Source: Bacillus sp. ISL-34 (GTDB lineage: Bacteria; Bacillota; Bacilli; Bacillales; DSM-1321). Taken from it: DNA of 64,000 nt. Below the pieces are notes generated by a model. The model searched no databases, was not told the DNA's origin, and saw only the letters and a program-made list of their open reading frames with translations. The DNA is taken from NCBI RefSeq assembly GCF_018613325.1, contig NZ_JAGGQJ010000002.1, positions 62,001 through 126,000 of the forward strand, read 5' to 3'. Of this stretch, positions 24,644 to 32,937 are shown in pieces; the first letter of the stretch is position 1, and every line of letters starts with the position of its first letter. Made by a program: the position numbers and the translations under genes.

Positions 24644-25669
24644 ATGAAGAGAGTGACGACAGAAGATGTGGCAAAAATTGCGGGTGTTTCACAATCAACA
24701 GTTTCCAGGGTGTTGAATGATTACCCCTATATTAAGAAAAATACGCGTGACAAGGTTCTTGCTGTAATTAATGAGCTGGGATTTACAAGGGATGAAATTG
24801 CCAGAAGCCTCGTTGAAAAAAGAACCAAATCAATAGGTTTAATATTAGGGAGCATTTCAAATCCATTCTTTGCGGAAACGGCGGAAGTCATCATAGAAAG
24901 GGCACAAGAATTAAAATATGATGTCATCGTTTACAACACTGGGCATAAAGATGAAAATTTGGAACAAGCCATTAATTTGCTGATTGGCAAAAGGGTAGAG
25001 GGAATCATCCTTACGAGCGTTAGTAAAAACTATACTGAAAAAATCAAGAAGTTAAATGATAATGGATTTCCCGTATTATTATATAATAGTTTCCTCGATA
25101 TCAAGGACGTTAACTTTATCGTAATGGACAATAATAAAGGTGCAAGGCTCGCTGTTCAGCATCTAATAAAATTAGGACATAAAAAAATAGCGAAAATATC
25201 CGGCCCATCCAAATACTTGGCGACTTATGAGCGAACGATAGGTTATAAAGAAGAGCTGATGGAGAACGGATATGAAATTGATGAAGGTTTGATTTTCAAT
25301 AGCGAATTTTCCTATGACAAGATTTATTCATTTACAAAAAAACTGCTGAAAAAGAAGGACAGGCCGACTGCAATCATAGCCGCTTCGGATCAGATGGCTC
25401 TAGCGGTCCTGGATGCAGCCTCAAGCCTGAATTTGAAAATTCCTGATGATTTATCCGTTGTTGGGTTTGATAATATAAGATTGTCCGCTAATGAATTTAT
25501 AGGGCTGACCACAATATCTCAACAAATGGATCAAATGTCTTTAACAGCACTGGAAAAATTAATCTTTCTCATAGAAAATAAAGAAACATCATCTTCATCC
25601 ATACAAATTTTCCTGAAGCCTGAACTGATGGTCCGCAAAACAACAGGGCCAGCCCCCATACAAGATTAA
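24644..25669 (+). CDS. LacI/GalR-family transcriptional regulator
   Basis: 341 residues. The N-terminal HTH is KRVTTEDVAKIAGVSQSTVSRVLNDYPYIKKNTRDKV; the rest is a periplasmic-binding-protein fold (SIGLILGSISNPFFAETAEVI, SVVGFDNIRLSANEFIGLTTISQ). It lies upstream of, and in the same direction as, the nine-gene catabolic operon. TTTGAATACGTATTCAAA-type palindromes before the first and second operon genes are its most likely operators. The effector is presumably a sugar or sugar-derived intermediate of the pathway. GAAAGGA precedes the ATG by a slightly long distance. Confidence 0.92.
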   Translation: MKRVTTEDVAKIAGVSQSTVSRVLNDYPYIKKNTRDKVLAVINELGFTRDEIARSLVEKRTKSIGLILGSISNPFFAETAEVIIERAQELKYDVIVYNTGHKDENLEQAINLLIGKRVEGIILTSVSKNYTEKIKKLNDNGFPVLLYNSFLDIKDVNFIVMDNNKGARLAVQHLIKLGHKKIAKISGPSKYLATYERTIGYKEELMENGYEIDEGLIFNSEFSYDKIYSFTKKLLKKKDRPTAIIAASDQMALAVLDAASSLNLKIPDDLSVVGFDNIRLSANEFIGLTTISQQMDQMSLTALEKLIFLIENKETSSSSIQIFLKPELMVRKTTGPAPIQD

Positions 25670-25768
25670 GGGGAATGGCCGGTTTTGGATTGGACATTAA
25701 GTGTATTATCTCTCCTTAAAAAGAAATTGGTCATTTTAAAAATTTTTGACTTAAAATCATTTTTACTA

Positions 25769-25797
25769 TTTACAAAAGTCAGAAAGTTGTTTATATT
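25769..25797 (+). promoter_or_regulatory. Sigma-A promoter of the catabolic operon
   Basis: TTTACA (25769-25774), 17-base spacer, TATATT (25792-25797). The LacI-type palindrome starts 35 bases downstream of the -10, a roadblock position. Confidence 0.65.
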
Positions 25798-25831
25798 TTA
25801 ATTTGTAATCGGTACCAATAATTTCGCTTCA

Positions 25832-25851
25832 TTTTGAATACGTATTCAAAA
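25832..25851. promoter_or_regulatory. LacI-type operator O1 before the SDR gene
   Basis: TTTTGAATACGTATTCAAAA is a perfect 20-base palindrome with the central CG typical of LacI-family operators. A second copy is at 26686. Confidence 0.8.
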
Positions 25852-25871
25852 TGGAAATGCAAAATGCCTGA

Positions 25872-26681
25872 ATGTACAAAAATCGCCTCGATGAGGTAAA
25901 GATAGGTGATAGATTGGATATAAATCATTTATTTAATTTAAGCGGTAAAGTGGCCATCATTACAGGGGCAAGTAAAGGAATCGGTAAAGACTTAGCCCTT
26001 TTGCTTGCGCGGGCTGGGGCCGATATAGCGATAGTTGCCCGCAATAAAGAGCAACTTGAAGAAGCTGCACATGAAATTGGGCAAACCGGTGCAAATGTTT
26101 TACCCGTTTCATTTGACTTAACAAAGGTTGAAGAAACGGCGCAAGTAATGGAAGGGATATACAAACACTTCGGTAAAATTGATATTTTAATAAATAATGC
26201 AGGAATAAACGTGGCCAAGCCAGCTGAAGTGTTGACACCGCAAGATTGGGATATGGTACTGGACATTAATTTAAAAAGTGTATTTTTTACGAGCCAGGCT
26301 GCAGGGAAGTATATGATCGACCAAAAAAAAGGCAAGATCATAAACATGTCTTCGCAAATGGCATTCGTCGGTTATTACAAACGGGCTGCATACTCCTCCA
26401 GTAAAGGGGGAATTACACAGCTGACGAAAGCGCTTGCGATAGAATGGGCACCGCATCAAGTCAATGTCAATGCCATTGCTCCAACCTTCATTGAAACACC
26501 GATGACCAAGCAGATGTTTGAAGATGAAACATTCAAAGAGGAAGTATTGAGCAGAATTCCGCTTGGCAGACTTGCTAAAACGGAGGATTTATTTGGCGGT
26601 GTGGTATATCTGGCTTCAGATTGTTCAGATATGATGACAGGTCAAACATTGGTGGTTGATGGCGGTTGGACTGTCTGGTGA
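25872..26681 (+). CDS. Short-chain dehydrogenase/reductase (gluconate 5-dehydrogenase-like)
   Basis: Up to 269 residues. The NAD(P)-binding motif is TGASKGIGKD, NNAG is present, the catalytic Tyr/Lys is in AAYSSSKGG, and it ends with the family-typical MTGQTLVVDGGWTVW. It is closest in feel to the gluconate 5-/2-deoxygluconate 3-dehydrogenases. The start is uncertain: ATG 25872 has no clear ribosome site, while TTG 25914 follows AGGTGAT and would give 255 residues, the usual length. It is the first gene of the LacI-controlled operon and likely oxidises or reduces a hydroxyl of the pathway substrate. Confidence 0.88.
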   Translation: MYKNRLDEVKIGDRLDINHLFNLSGKVAIITGASKGIGKDLALLLARAGADIAIVARNKEQLEEAAHEIGQTGANVLPVSFDLTKVEETAQVMEGIYKHFGKIDILINNAGINVAKPAEVLTPQDWDMVLDINLKSVFFTSQAAGKYMIDQKKGKIINMSSQMAFVGYYKRAAYSSSKGGITQLTKALAIEWAPHQVNVNAIAPTFIETPMTKQMFEDETFKEEVLSRIPLGRLAKTEDLFGGVVYLASDCSDMMTGQTLVVDGGWTVW

Positions 26682-26685
26682 GTTT

Positions 26686-26703
26686 TTTGAATACGTATTC
26701 AAA
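26686..26703. promoter_or_regulatory. LacI-type operator O2 between the SDR and iron-ADH genes
   Basis: TTTGAATACGTATTCAAA is a perfect palindrome identical to the core of O1 and lies 850 bases from it. It ends directly at the ribosome site of the next gene. Two distant operators allow DNA looping or an intra-operon block. Confidence 0.8.
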
Positions 26704-26715
26704 GGAGGGTGAATA

Positions 26716-27903
26716 ATGTCTGCTGCTCAAAGTATTATCCAGGATTTTCGAATGCCGACTGTTTTCCGGGTTGGTGTTGGGGCATTTACGACGTTAGTGA
26801 AGGAAATAGAAGAGCTGGGAGCAAAGAAGGTTGCGGTTGTTAGTGATAAAGGTCTGGAAAAAGTGGGCGTCGTTCAAAAAGTGTTGGATCATATTAAGCC
26901 CCTTTCCGTACAAATCATTACATATACGGAGATTTCGGGAGAGCCAACGTTTCAGCTATTGAAGGATGCCGTACAAACGCTGGATGCCGAAAAATGTGAT
27001 TTAATCATCGGAATCGGCGGGGGAAGTGCGCTGGATGTAGCAAAAGCAACAGCTGCATTATGCGGGAAAGGCGATATAACATCCTATATAAACGGTGAAA
27101 ATGTGGTTGAATCGAGAACGGTCAAATGCATTCTTTTGCCGACAACTTCAGGAACAGGTTCGGAAGTTACGATGAATGCCATTTTCGGCGATGAAGAGCA
27201 GCAAGTAAAAAGGGGGATCGTAAGCCCGGTATTCCTTCCGGATGTAGCAATCATCGATCCGGAATTGACCATTTCCTGCCCGTCACGTGTAACTGCGGCA
27301 TCAGGGGTGGACGCCTTTACACACGCCATTGAATCTTATATTGCCATCAAGGCTACACCGCTTACGAAGGTTTATTCCGAGAAAGCAATGAAACTGTTTT
27401 CTTCGAACATTACGAGAGCGGTCCATAACGGGAATGATTTGGAATCTCGAACAGGGATGAGCTGGGTAAGCTCGTTAGCGGGTGTGGCTCTGGCAAATGC
27501 AGGGGTTGGGGCGGTTCATGCACTGGCATATCCACTAGGCGGTAAATACCATATTGAGCATGGAGTCGCAAATGCCCTATTAATGCCATTTGTTTTTGAA
27601 GTTATTGGGAAAACATGCACGGAAGAAATGATGGATGTAGCGTCCTTTTTACAGCTGGGGGATTTCAAATCAAAGCCAAGCGAAGCGTTAAAGGCAGTTG
27701 TTGATTATATGTATCAGCTTCTGGAAGATCTTGATTTACCTACATCGTTATCAGAGCTTGGTATTGAAGAGGACTCATTACCGATGCTGGCGGAACAGGC
27801 TGCAAAAATTGATCGCTTGCTATCGAATACTCCTTATAAGCTAAATGAACAAAAGATTCTCGGAATCTATCAAAGCGCCTTTAAAGGAAGGGTGGGAAAC
27901 TGA
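26716..27903 (+). CDS. Iron-containing alcohol dehydrogenase
   Basis: 395 residues of the group III (iron) ADH family. The dinucleotide-binding loop is IIGIGGGSALDVAKATA; LLPTTSGTGSEVT follows. Metal-ligand regions are GVDAFTHAIESY and HALAYPLGGKYHIEHGVANA. It interconverts an alcohol and an aldehyde/ketone with NAD(P)H. AAAGGAGGG precedes the ATG and overlaps operator O2. Its stop lies one base before the aldehyde dehydrogenase start, so an aldehyde could be handed to that enzyme. Confidence 0.92.
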   Translation: MSAAQSIIQDFRMPTVFRVGVGAFTTLVKEIEELGAKKVAVVSDKGLEKVGVVQKVLDHIKPLSVQIITYTEISGEPTFQLLKDAVQTLDAEKCDLIIGIGGGSALDVAKATAALCGKGDITSYINGENVVESRTVKCILLPTTSGTGSEVTMNAIFGDEEQQVKRGIVSPVFLPDVAIIDPELTISCPSRVTAASGVDAFTHAIESYIAIKATPLTKVYSEKAMKLFSSNITRAVHNGNDLESRTGMSWVSSLAGVALANAGVGAVHALAYPLGGKYHIEHGVANALLMPFVFEVIGKTCTEEMMDVASFLQLGDFKSKPSEALKAVVDYMYQLLEDLDLPTSLSELGIEEDSLPMLAEQAAKIDRLLSNTPYKLNEQKILGIYQSAFKGRVGN

Positions 27904-27904
27904 C

Positions 27905-29341
27905 TTGATCACGACAAATTCCGATAAAAAGAGATTATACATTGGCGGCGAGTGGCTGGAAGGAAAGAATCATTACGATCTTCTATCGCCTTATTCCGGA
28001 AAAGTGATTGCGCAAGTGCCTTTGGCAGAGAAGGAAACCGTTCTAAAAGCGATAGAATGTGCTGAACAAGGTGCAAAAGAAATGAAAAAGTTAACGGCCC
28101 TTGAGCGCTCAAATATCTTGGAGCGTGCAGCTAGAATTTTTAAGGAAAGGCTTGAGGAGTGTGCATTAATACTCGCTAAGGAAAATGCCAAGCCCTTAAA
28201 GGCTGCAAGAGGAGAAATTTTACGCACGATTGAAACATACAAGTTTGCAGCAGAAGAGGCAAAACGAATTCATGGTGAAACGATTCCGATGGATGCCGCT
28301 AAAAATGGCAAAGGCCGTTTCGCTTATACAAAGCGTGAACCGCTTGGCGTTATTGCTGCCATCACACCCTTTAACTTTCCATTTAATTTAGCTGCACATA
28401 AGCTTGGTCCTGCGTTTGCTGCTGGCAACTCAGTCATTTTAAAGCCAGCTTCACAGACACCGCTTAGTGCGTTGGCCGCAGCCGAAATTTTTGAAGAAGC
28501 AGGCTTACCTAAAGGTGCCCTGAATGTTGTCACAGGTAAAGGAAGCGTCGTCGGCGATGTATTGGTCACTGATCCGAGAATTAAAATGGTTACATTTACA
28601 GGAAGTGTCGAAGTCGGTTTGGGGATCAAAGAAAAAGCGGGCTTGAAAAAGGTGACATTGGAGCTTGGTTCAAATTCAGCTGTCATCATTGACAGTGCCG
28701 ATGACTTGGATGCCGTTGCGCTCCGCTGTGTAGAAGGTTCATTTGCCTATTCGGGCCAGGTTTGCATCTCTGTCCAACGAATTTATGTACAGGAAGATTT
28801 ATATGAGGCATTTTTGCAAAAGTTTACAGAAAAGACGAAGCAACTTAAATTTGGGGATCCGGAATCCGAAGATACAGATCTTTCCGCGTTGATCACCATT
28901 AATGAAGCCAAACGAGTGGAAGGGTGGATTGAATCGGCTAGAAAGGCTGGAACGGAAATCGCATATGGCGGTCAAAGAACAGGTGCAGCCCTTCATCCAA
29001 CCATTATCAAAAATGCAGGTTCAACACAGGAAATAAGCTGTCAAGAAGCATTTGCCCCAATCGTTTCAGTGAATTCCTATAAAACATGGGATGAAGCGAT
29101 CGACCTTGTGAATGATTCTTTATACGGTCTTCAAGCAGGTGTGTATACGACTTCCATGCCAAAAGCCTTTGACGCTGTTGAACGGCTTGAGGTCGGGGGT
29201 GTTATCGTGAATGACATACCATCATTCAGGGTTGACCAAATGCCATATGGCGGTGTGAAAAACAGCGGGACTGGCAGGGAAGGTGTTAAGTATTCAGTCG
29301 AGGAAATGACAGAATTAAAACTAGCCGTCTTTACCCTCTAA
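27905..29341 (+). CDS. NAD(P)-dependent aldehyde dehydrogenase
   Basis: 478 residues with start TTG 27905: GGAAGGGTGG lies eight to ten bases upstream, and the longer frame would overlap the ADH gene. Features: KRLYIGGEW start, GVIAAITPFNFPFNLAAHKLGPAFAAGN, FTGSVEVG cofactor loop, catalytic Glu in TLELGSNS and catalytic Cys in YSGQVCISVQR. The sequence recalls lactaldehyde/succinate-semialdehyde/phosphonoacetaldehyde dehydrogenases. It should oxidise the aldehyde formed by the ADH or released by the aldolase of the same operon. Confidence 0.92.
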   Translation: MITTNSDKKRLYIGGEWLEGKNHYDLLSPYSGKVIAQVPLAEKETVLKAIECAEQGAKEMKKLTALERSNILERAARIFKERLEECALILAKENAKPLKAARGEILRTIETYKFAAEEAKRIHGETIPMDAAKNGKGRFAYTKREPLGVIAAITPFNFPFNLAAHKLGPAFAAGNSVILKPASQTPLSALAAAEIFEEAGLPKGALNVVTGKGSVVGDVLVTDPRIKMVTFTGSVEVGLGIKEKAGLKKVTLELGSNSAVIIDSADDLDAVALRCVEGSFAYSGQVCISVQRIYVQEDLYEAFLQKFTEKTKQLKFGDPESEDTDLSALITINEAKRVEGWIESARKAGTEIAYGGQRTGAALHPTIIKNAGSTQEISCQEAFAPIVSVNSYKTWDEAIDLVNDSLYGLQAGVYTTSMPKAFDAVERLEVGGVIVNDIPSFRVDQMPYGGVKNSGTGREGVKYSVEEMTELKLAVFTL

Positions 29342-29404
29342 ATAGACCGGTCATGAAAATTGAGAAATAAAAAAAAATTAACGAACACGGAAGGGGAAAC
29401 TAAA

Positions 29405-30028
29405 ATGTCAGTACAAGAGCCTAAAGTAAAAAAATCGGTAACGAATGAGGAAATGGAAAACAATTGGATCGTCCGATTTGATCAAATGAAATCAAAAGGA
29501 ATACCGTTAATGTTCATTGATAGCATCATTCCGGGTCATCAACGTATCAACTATACATTAATAGGCGATACAGCAAGTGAAAATGATAATTTCACTCCTG
29601 AAATTACCGAGCCGCATGGTTTTCAAATTGGAATGGTGAAAGCCCAAAAAGGAAACGGGCCTGCTTACCATACACATGATTACATTGAATCCTTCCTTCC
29701 TCTTTCAGGAAAATGGCGTTTCTACTGGGGGAAGGGTCCAGACGAAATTGATGGCGAAACGATCATCGATCAATGGGACTTAATTTCATTACCGCCAGGC
29801 TTATGGAGAGGTTTCGAAAACATCAGTGAAGAAGATGCTTGGATCTTCGCCGTTCTTGAACAACATAAAGTATTTGATGGAAAAGACCCTTACTGGTCGC
29901 CAAAAGTGATCAAGGATGCAGCTGAATATGGATTTTTTGCCAATGATTTAGGCAAAATGATTAAACCGGATAACTTTGAAGAACTTGAAAAGGAAATTGC
30001 CGATAAATTGAAAATGGGTGAAAAATAA
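29405..30028 (+). CDS. Cupin-domain protein
   Basis: 207 residues from ATG 29405 (GGAAGGGGAAAC upstream). The cupin part is in the middle: motif 1 GPAYHTHDYIESFLPLSGKWRFYWG has the HxH...E metal ligands, and motif 2 is DLISLPPGLWRGFENISEEDAWIFAV. The N-terminus (about 40 residues) is charged. It could be a dioxygenase, isomerase or sensor; nothing in the sequence decides. Three bases separate it from the hydrolase gene, so both are tightly coupled. Confidence 0.82.
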   Translation: MSVQEPKVKKSVTNEEMENNWIVRFDQMKSKGIPLMFIDSIIPGHQRINYTLIGDTASENDNFTPEITEPHGFQIGMVKAQKGNGPAYHTHDYIESFLPLSGKWRFYWGKGPDEIDGETIIDQWDLISLPPGLWRGFENISEEDAWIFAVLEQHKVFDGKDPYWSPKVIKDAAEYGFFANDLGKMIKPDNFEELEKEIADKLKMGEK

Positions 30029-30030
30029 GG

Positions 30031-30741
30031 ATGAATAAAGTACCGCTCATTTTGCTTCCGGGTACACTTTGTGATGAACGTCTATGGGAAATGGTGAACC
30101 TATCAGATCTTGCAGATGCGAAAGTCTGTGATGTATCAAAGGCTGATACTATAGAAGGAATCGCAAAGTCGGTATTGGAAGAGGCGCCTGATATGTTTGC
30201 ACTTGCAGGCTTATCACTGGGTGGCATCATTTCTCTGGAAATCATGCGCCTTGCACCAGAACGGGTCATGAAATTGGCATTGCTTGATACAAACCCAAAT
30301 CCTCCTAGCCTGGAACAAATCGCAGGCTGGGAGAGGTTCATCGATATGGCGAATGACGGTCAATTTCTGGATATTACAATCAATCACCTTCTGCCGGTGT
30401 TAATCCACCACGACCGGAGAAATGATGAAGCATTAGTTTCGAAGATTATCGATATGGCTGAAAAAGTCGGTATCGAAGGATATATCAATCAGTTAAAAGC
30501 AGTGATGACGCGCTCTGACCAACGTTCCATCCTTCCTGCCATTGCATGCCCGACCATGATTTTGGTAGGAAGGGAAGACAGGGTGTGTCCCCTGCACATG
30601 TCCGAGTTTTTAACGGAAAACATCCCGACGGCGAGACTTGAAATCATAGGCCATTCGGGCCATTTAAGCGCTTTGGAACAGCCTGAAAAAGTAAGTGCTG
30701 CATTGAGGAAATGGTTGTCATGTGATGGGAACTGGACGTGA
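30031..30741 (+). CDS. Alpha/beta hydrolase
   Basis: 236 residues. The nucleophile elbow is AGLSLGG (Ser about residue 61), the acid is in VGREDRVCPL and the base in IIGHSGHLSALEQPE. The short N-terminal strand LILLPGTLCDERLW forms the oxyanion-side loop. It likely opens a lactone or cleaves an ester in the LacI-controlled pathway. The stop is followed 43 bases later by the aldolase gene. Confidence 0.87.
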   Translation: MNKVPLILLPGTLCDERLWEMVNLSDLADAKVCDVSKADTIEGIAKSVLEEAPDMFALAGLSLGGIISLEIMRLAPERVMKLALLDTNPNPPSLEQIAGWERFIDMANDGQFLDITINHLLPVLIHHDRRNDEALVSKIIDMAEKVGIEGYINQLKAVMTRSDQRSILPAIACPTMILVGREDRVCPLHMSEFLTENIPTARLEIIGHSGHLSALEQPEKVSAALRKWLSCDGNWT

Positions 30742-30784
30742 TCTTTACAGCATTGAACGAGTCTGTAGAAAGAGAGGGAAGACG

Positions 30785-31561
30785 ATGAATAATAATGCCA
30801 TAAAGGAAAAAATAAAACGTGGGGACCAAGTTCTTGGTGTGTTTTTAGGAATAAATTCCCCGCCATTAGTCGAAATGCTCGGTTATGCCGGCTTTGATTT
30901 CGTCGTAATAGATGACGAGCATGGTGCATTCAGTCCATCAGAGCTTGAAAACATTATCCGTACGGCAGATTCTGTCGGGCTTGTCCCGATCGTCCGGGTT
31001 TCATATGATCCTTCCAGTATTCAAAAGGCTTTAGATCGCGGGGCAAAAGGTATACAAGTACCAATGGTCAATTCAAAAGAAGAGGCATTTGATGTAGTTA
31101 AGCGGGCTAAATTCCCTCCATATGGAAATAGAGGGGTGTCGTATTCAACAAGGCCAGCTCGTTACGGAAAAGATAGTGGAAAACCTTATTTAGATGAGAG
31201 TAATGAAAATGTTATGATAATTGTGCATATTGAAACGCTTGATGCAGCAAACAATTTTGAAGCCATTGCAACAGTTCCTGGAATTGATTTGGCATTTATC
31301 GGTTCCACAGACCTCTCGGTGAACATGGGATATCAACTAGAAGGTGCAAGTCATCCTGAAGTGCAAAAGGTCATCAATGAACTGTACATAAAAGGTAAAG
31401 AGCTCGATGTGCCGATCGGTACCGTAGCCGGTGATAGCAATGCTGCTAATGGGGCTTTTGACAAAGGCGCAAAATACGTTGGAGTCATATTAAATAATTT
31501 GCTTACATCTGCATTAAGTGAAGTTGTCTCTGCAAGCAAGGCCACTCAATCTGTTAAATGA
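30785..31561 (+). CDS. HpcH/HpaI-family class II aldolase
   Basis: 258 residues. Family motifs: FVVIDDEHGAFSP (metal Glu region), VRVSYDPSSIQKALDRGAKGIQVPMVNS, metal-binding MIIVHIETLDA, and IDLAFIGSTDLSVNMG. Members cleave 2-keto-3-deoxy or 4-hydroxy-2-keto acids to pyruvate plus an aldehyde. ATG 30785 is preceded by GAGAGGGAAG; the longer frame overlaps the hydrolase gene. Pyruvate release by this enzyme, with aldehyde oxidation by the upstream ALDH, is the clearest chemical logic in the operon. Confidence 0.9.
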   Translation: MNNNAIKEKIKRGDQVLGVFLGINSPPLVEMLGYAGFDFVVIDDEHGAFSPSELENIIRTADSVGLVPIVRVSYDPSSIQKALDRGAKGIQVPMVNSKEEAFDVVKRAKFPPYGNRGVSYSTRPARYGKDSGKPYLDESNENVMIIVHIETLDAANNFEAIATVPGIDLAFIGSTDLSVNMGYQLEGASHPEVQKVINELYIKGKELDVPIGTVAGDSNAANGAFDKGAKYVGVILNNLLTSALSEVVSASKATQSVK

Positions 31562-31634
31562 CTATAAAAGGAGTCCCTGTATTTTGGTTATGGACTTTTC
31601 AACGAAACTACTTTATACGAAAAGGATGGGTATT

Positions 31635-32873
31635 ATGGCAGAAAAGAAGACAGGTTCAATCGAAGTAGCTCCAAAAGAAGAAAAAACAGCAAAGAGCACA
31701 ATCCAACCGGTCAAGAAATCACCAAACTTCATCTTCTATGCTGATGCTGAAGACGTTAATATGCTCGATACAAAAGATGATTATGACTACATTAATATAG
31801 AAGAAACGAATCAAAAGAAACAGAGGATGAACGGTTTTAACCCAGAATACAATAACATCGTTGATTATATAGTGAAAATTACACGTCAAATCTGGAAAGA
31901 GAAAGACATCGGGCTTATTTACGATACGTATAGCACAAGCATATCTGTTCATAAAGGGTTGATCAATAGCCATGGGGTTAACGAAGTCATCTCAGGTACG
32001 CTGCAAACATTGCACGCTTTTCCGGATCGGAAGGGACTGGGATGGAGTGTAATCTGGTCAGGTGATGATGAAGCAGGGTTTTTCACTTCACACCGAGGGC
32101 GTTCAGTTGCAACGAACCTTGGAGATAGTTTATACGGTCCTGCCACCGGAAAGAAAGTGATGTTCAGAACAAGCGCTGATTGTATGATTTTAAATAATAA
32201 GATTTACGAAGAATGGCTTGTAATGGATACATATCATCTTGTCCAGCAACTTGGATTGGATCCGGTCGAGTTTGCTAAAAAAATGGCTAAAAGTACGCAG
32301 AAGCTTGCTCCTTCGATACAGTTTGGGTTTAAAGAGACAGCAGAAACGGGACTTCCTCCAAAACTATTCACTCCATCTTCTGATGAGTTCGAGATAGGGG
32401 AGTTCATGCAGCTTGTATTCAATCGGATTTGGGCTCGACGCTCATTTAATTTTGTTCGGGAATATTATGAGGAAAATGCGGTCGTACATTATGTCTGCAA
32501 CAAGGATGTAATCGGAGTAAGTGAAATTCAAGGAATGTTCATGAGCCTCTTTGCCTCCATACCGAATGGGAAAGTGATCCTTGAACGGGTAACTTGTAAT
32601 AGACGCGGATCTGACAGTGATTGGGATGTAGCAGTTCGCTGGAGAATACAGGGAGTGCACGAAGGAACAGGATACTTCGGAGCCCCTAGCGGAAAAGCCA
32701 TTGATATTGCTGGAATCAGCCACTATAAAATCCGTAATGAAAAGATTTCGGAAGAATGGCTATTGTTTGATGGAATGGAAGTGTTGCGTCAGATCTATTT
32801 GCCTGATGAAAACGAATCACAACAAGATGGTGAATCCACGATCGATGATGGGAACTTTACCGGCGTATCTTGA
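31635..32873 (+). CDS. Protein with two SnoaL/NTF2-like domains
   Basis: 412 residues from ATG 31635 (AAAGG upstream). A charged N-terminal ~60 residues precede two SnoaL-like polyketide-cyclase folds: the first around 75-225 (WKEKDIGLIYDTYS, ending in NKIYEEWLVMDTYHLVQQLG) and the second around 270-395 (FNFVREYYEENAVVHY, ending in NEKISEEWLLFDGMEVLRQI). The paired EEW endings are typical of SnoaL-type proteins. Single-domain members are isomerases, cyclases or hydro-lyases acting on unstable carbonyl compounds. The fused double form is unusual and its role is unknown. Confidence 0.83.
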   Translation: MAEKKTGSIEVAPKEEKTAKSTIQPVKKSPNFIFYADAEDVNMLDTKDDYDYINIEETNQKKQRMNGFNPEYNNIVDYIVKITRQIWKEKDIGLIYDTYSTSISVHKGLINSHGVNEVISGTLQTLHAFPDRKGLGWSVIWSGDDEAGFFTSHRGRSVATNLGDSLYGPATGKKVMFRTSADCMILNNKIYEEWLVMDTYHLVQQLGLDPVEFAKKMAKSTQKLAPSIQFGFKETAETGLPPKLFTPSSDEFEIGEFMQLVFNRIWARRSFNFVREYYEENAVVHYVCNKDVIGVSEIQGMFMSLFASIPNGKVILERVTCNRRGSDSDWDVAVRWRIQGVHEGTGYFGAPSGKAIDIAGISHYKIRNEKISEEWLLFDGMEVLRQIYLPDENESQQDGESTIDDGNFTGVS

Positions 32874-32937
32874 TTGTCCAGTTGACGGCTGTGCTGCAGC
32901 CGTCTCTTCACTAAAAAATGATTAGGGGGAAAATAGG

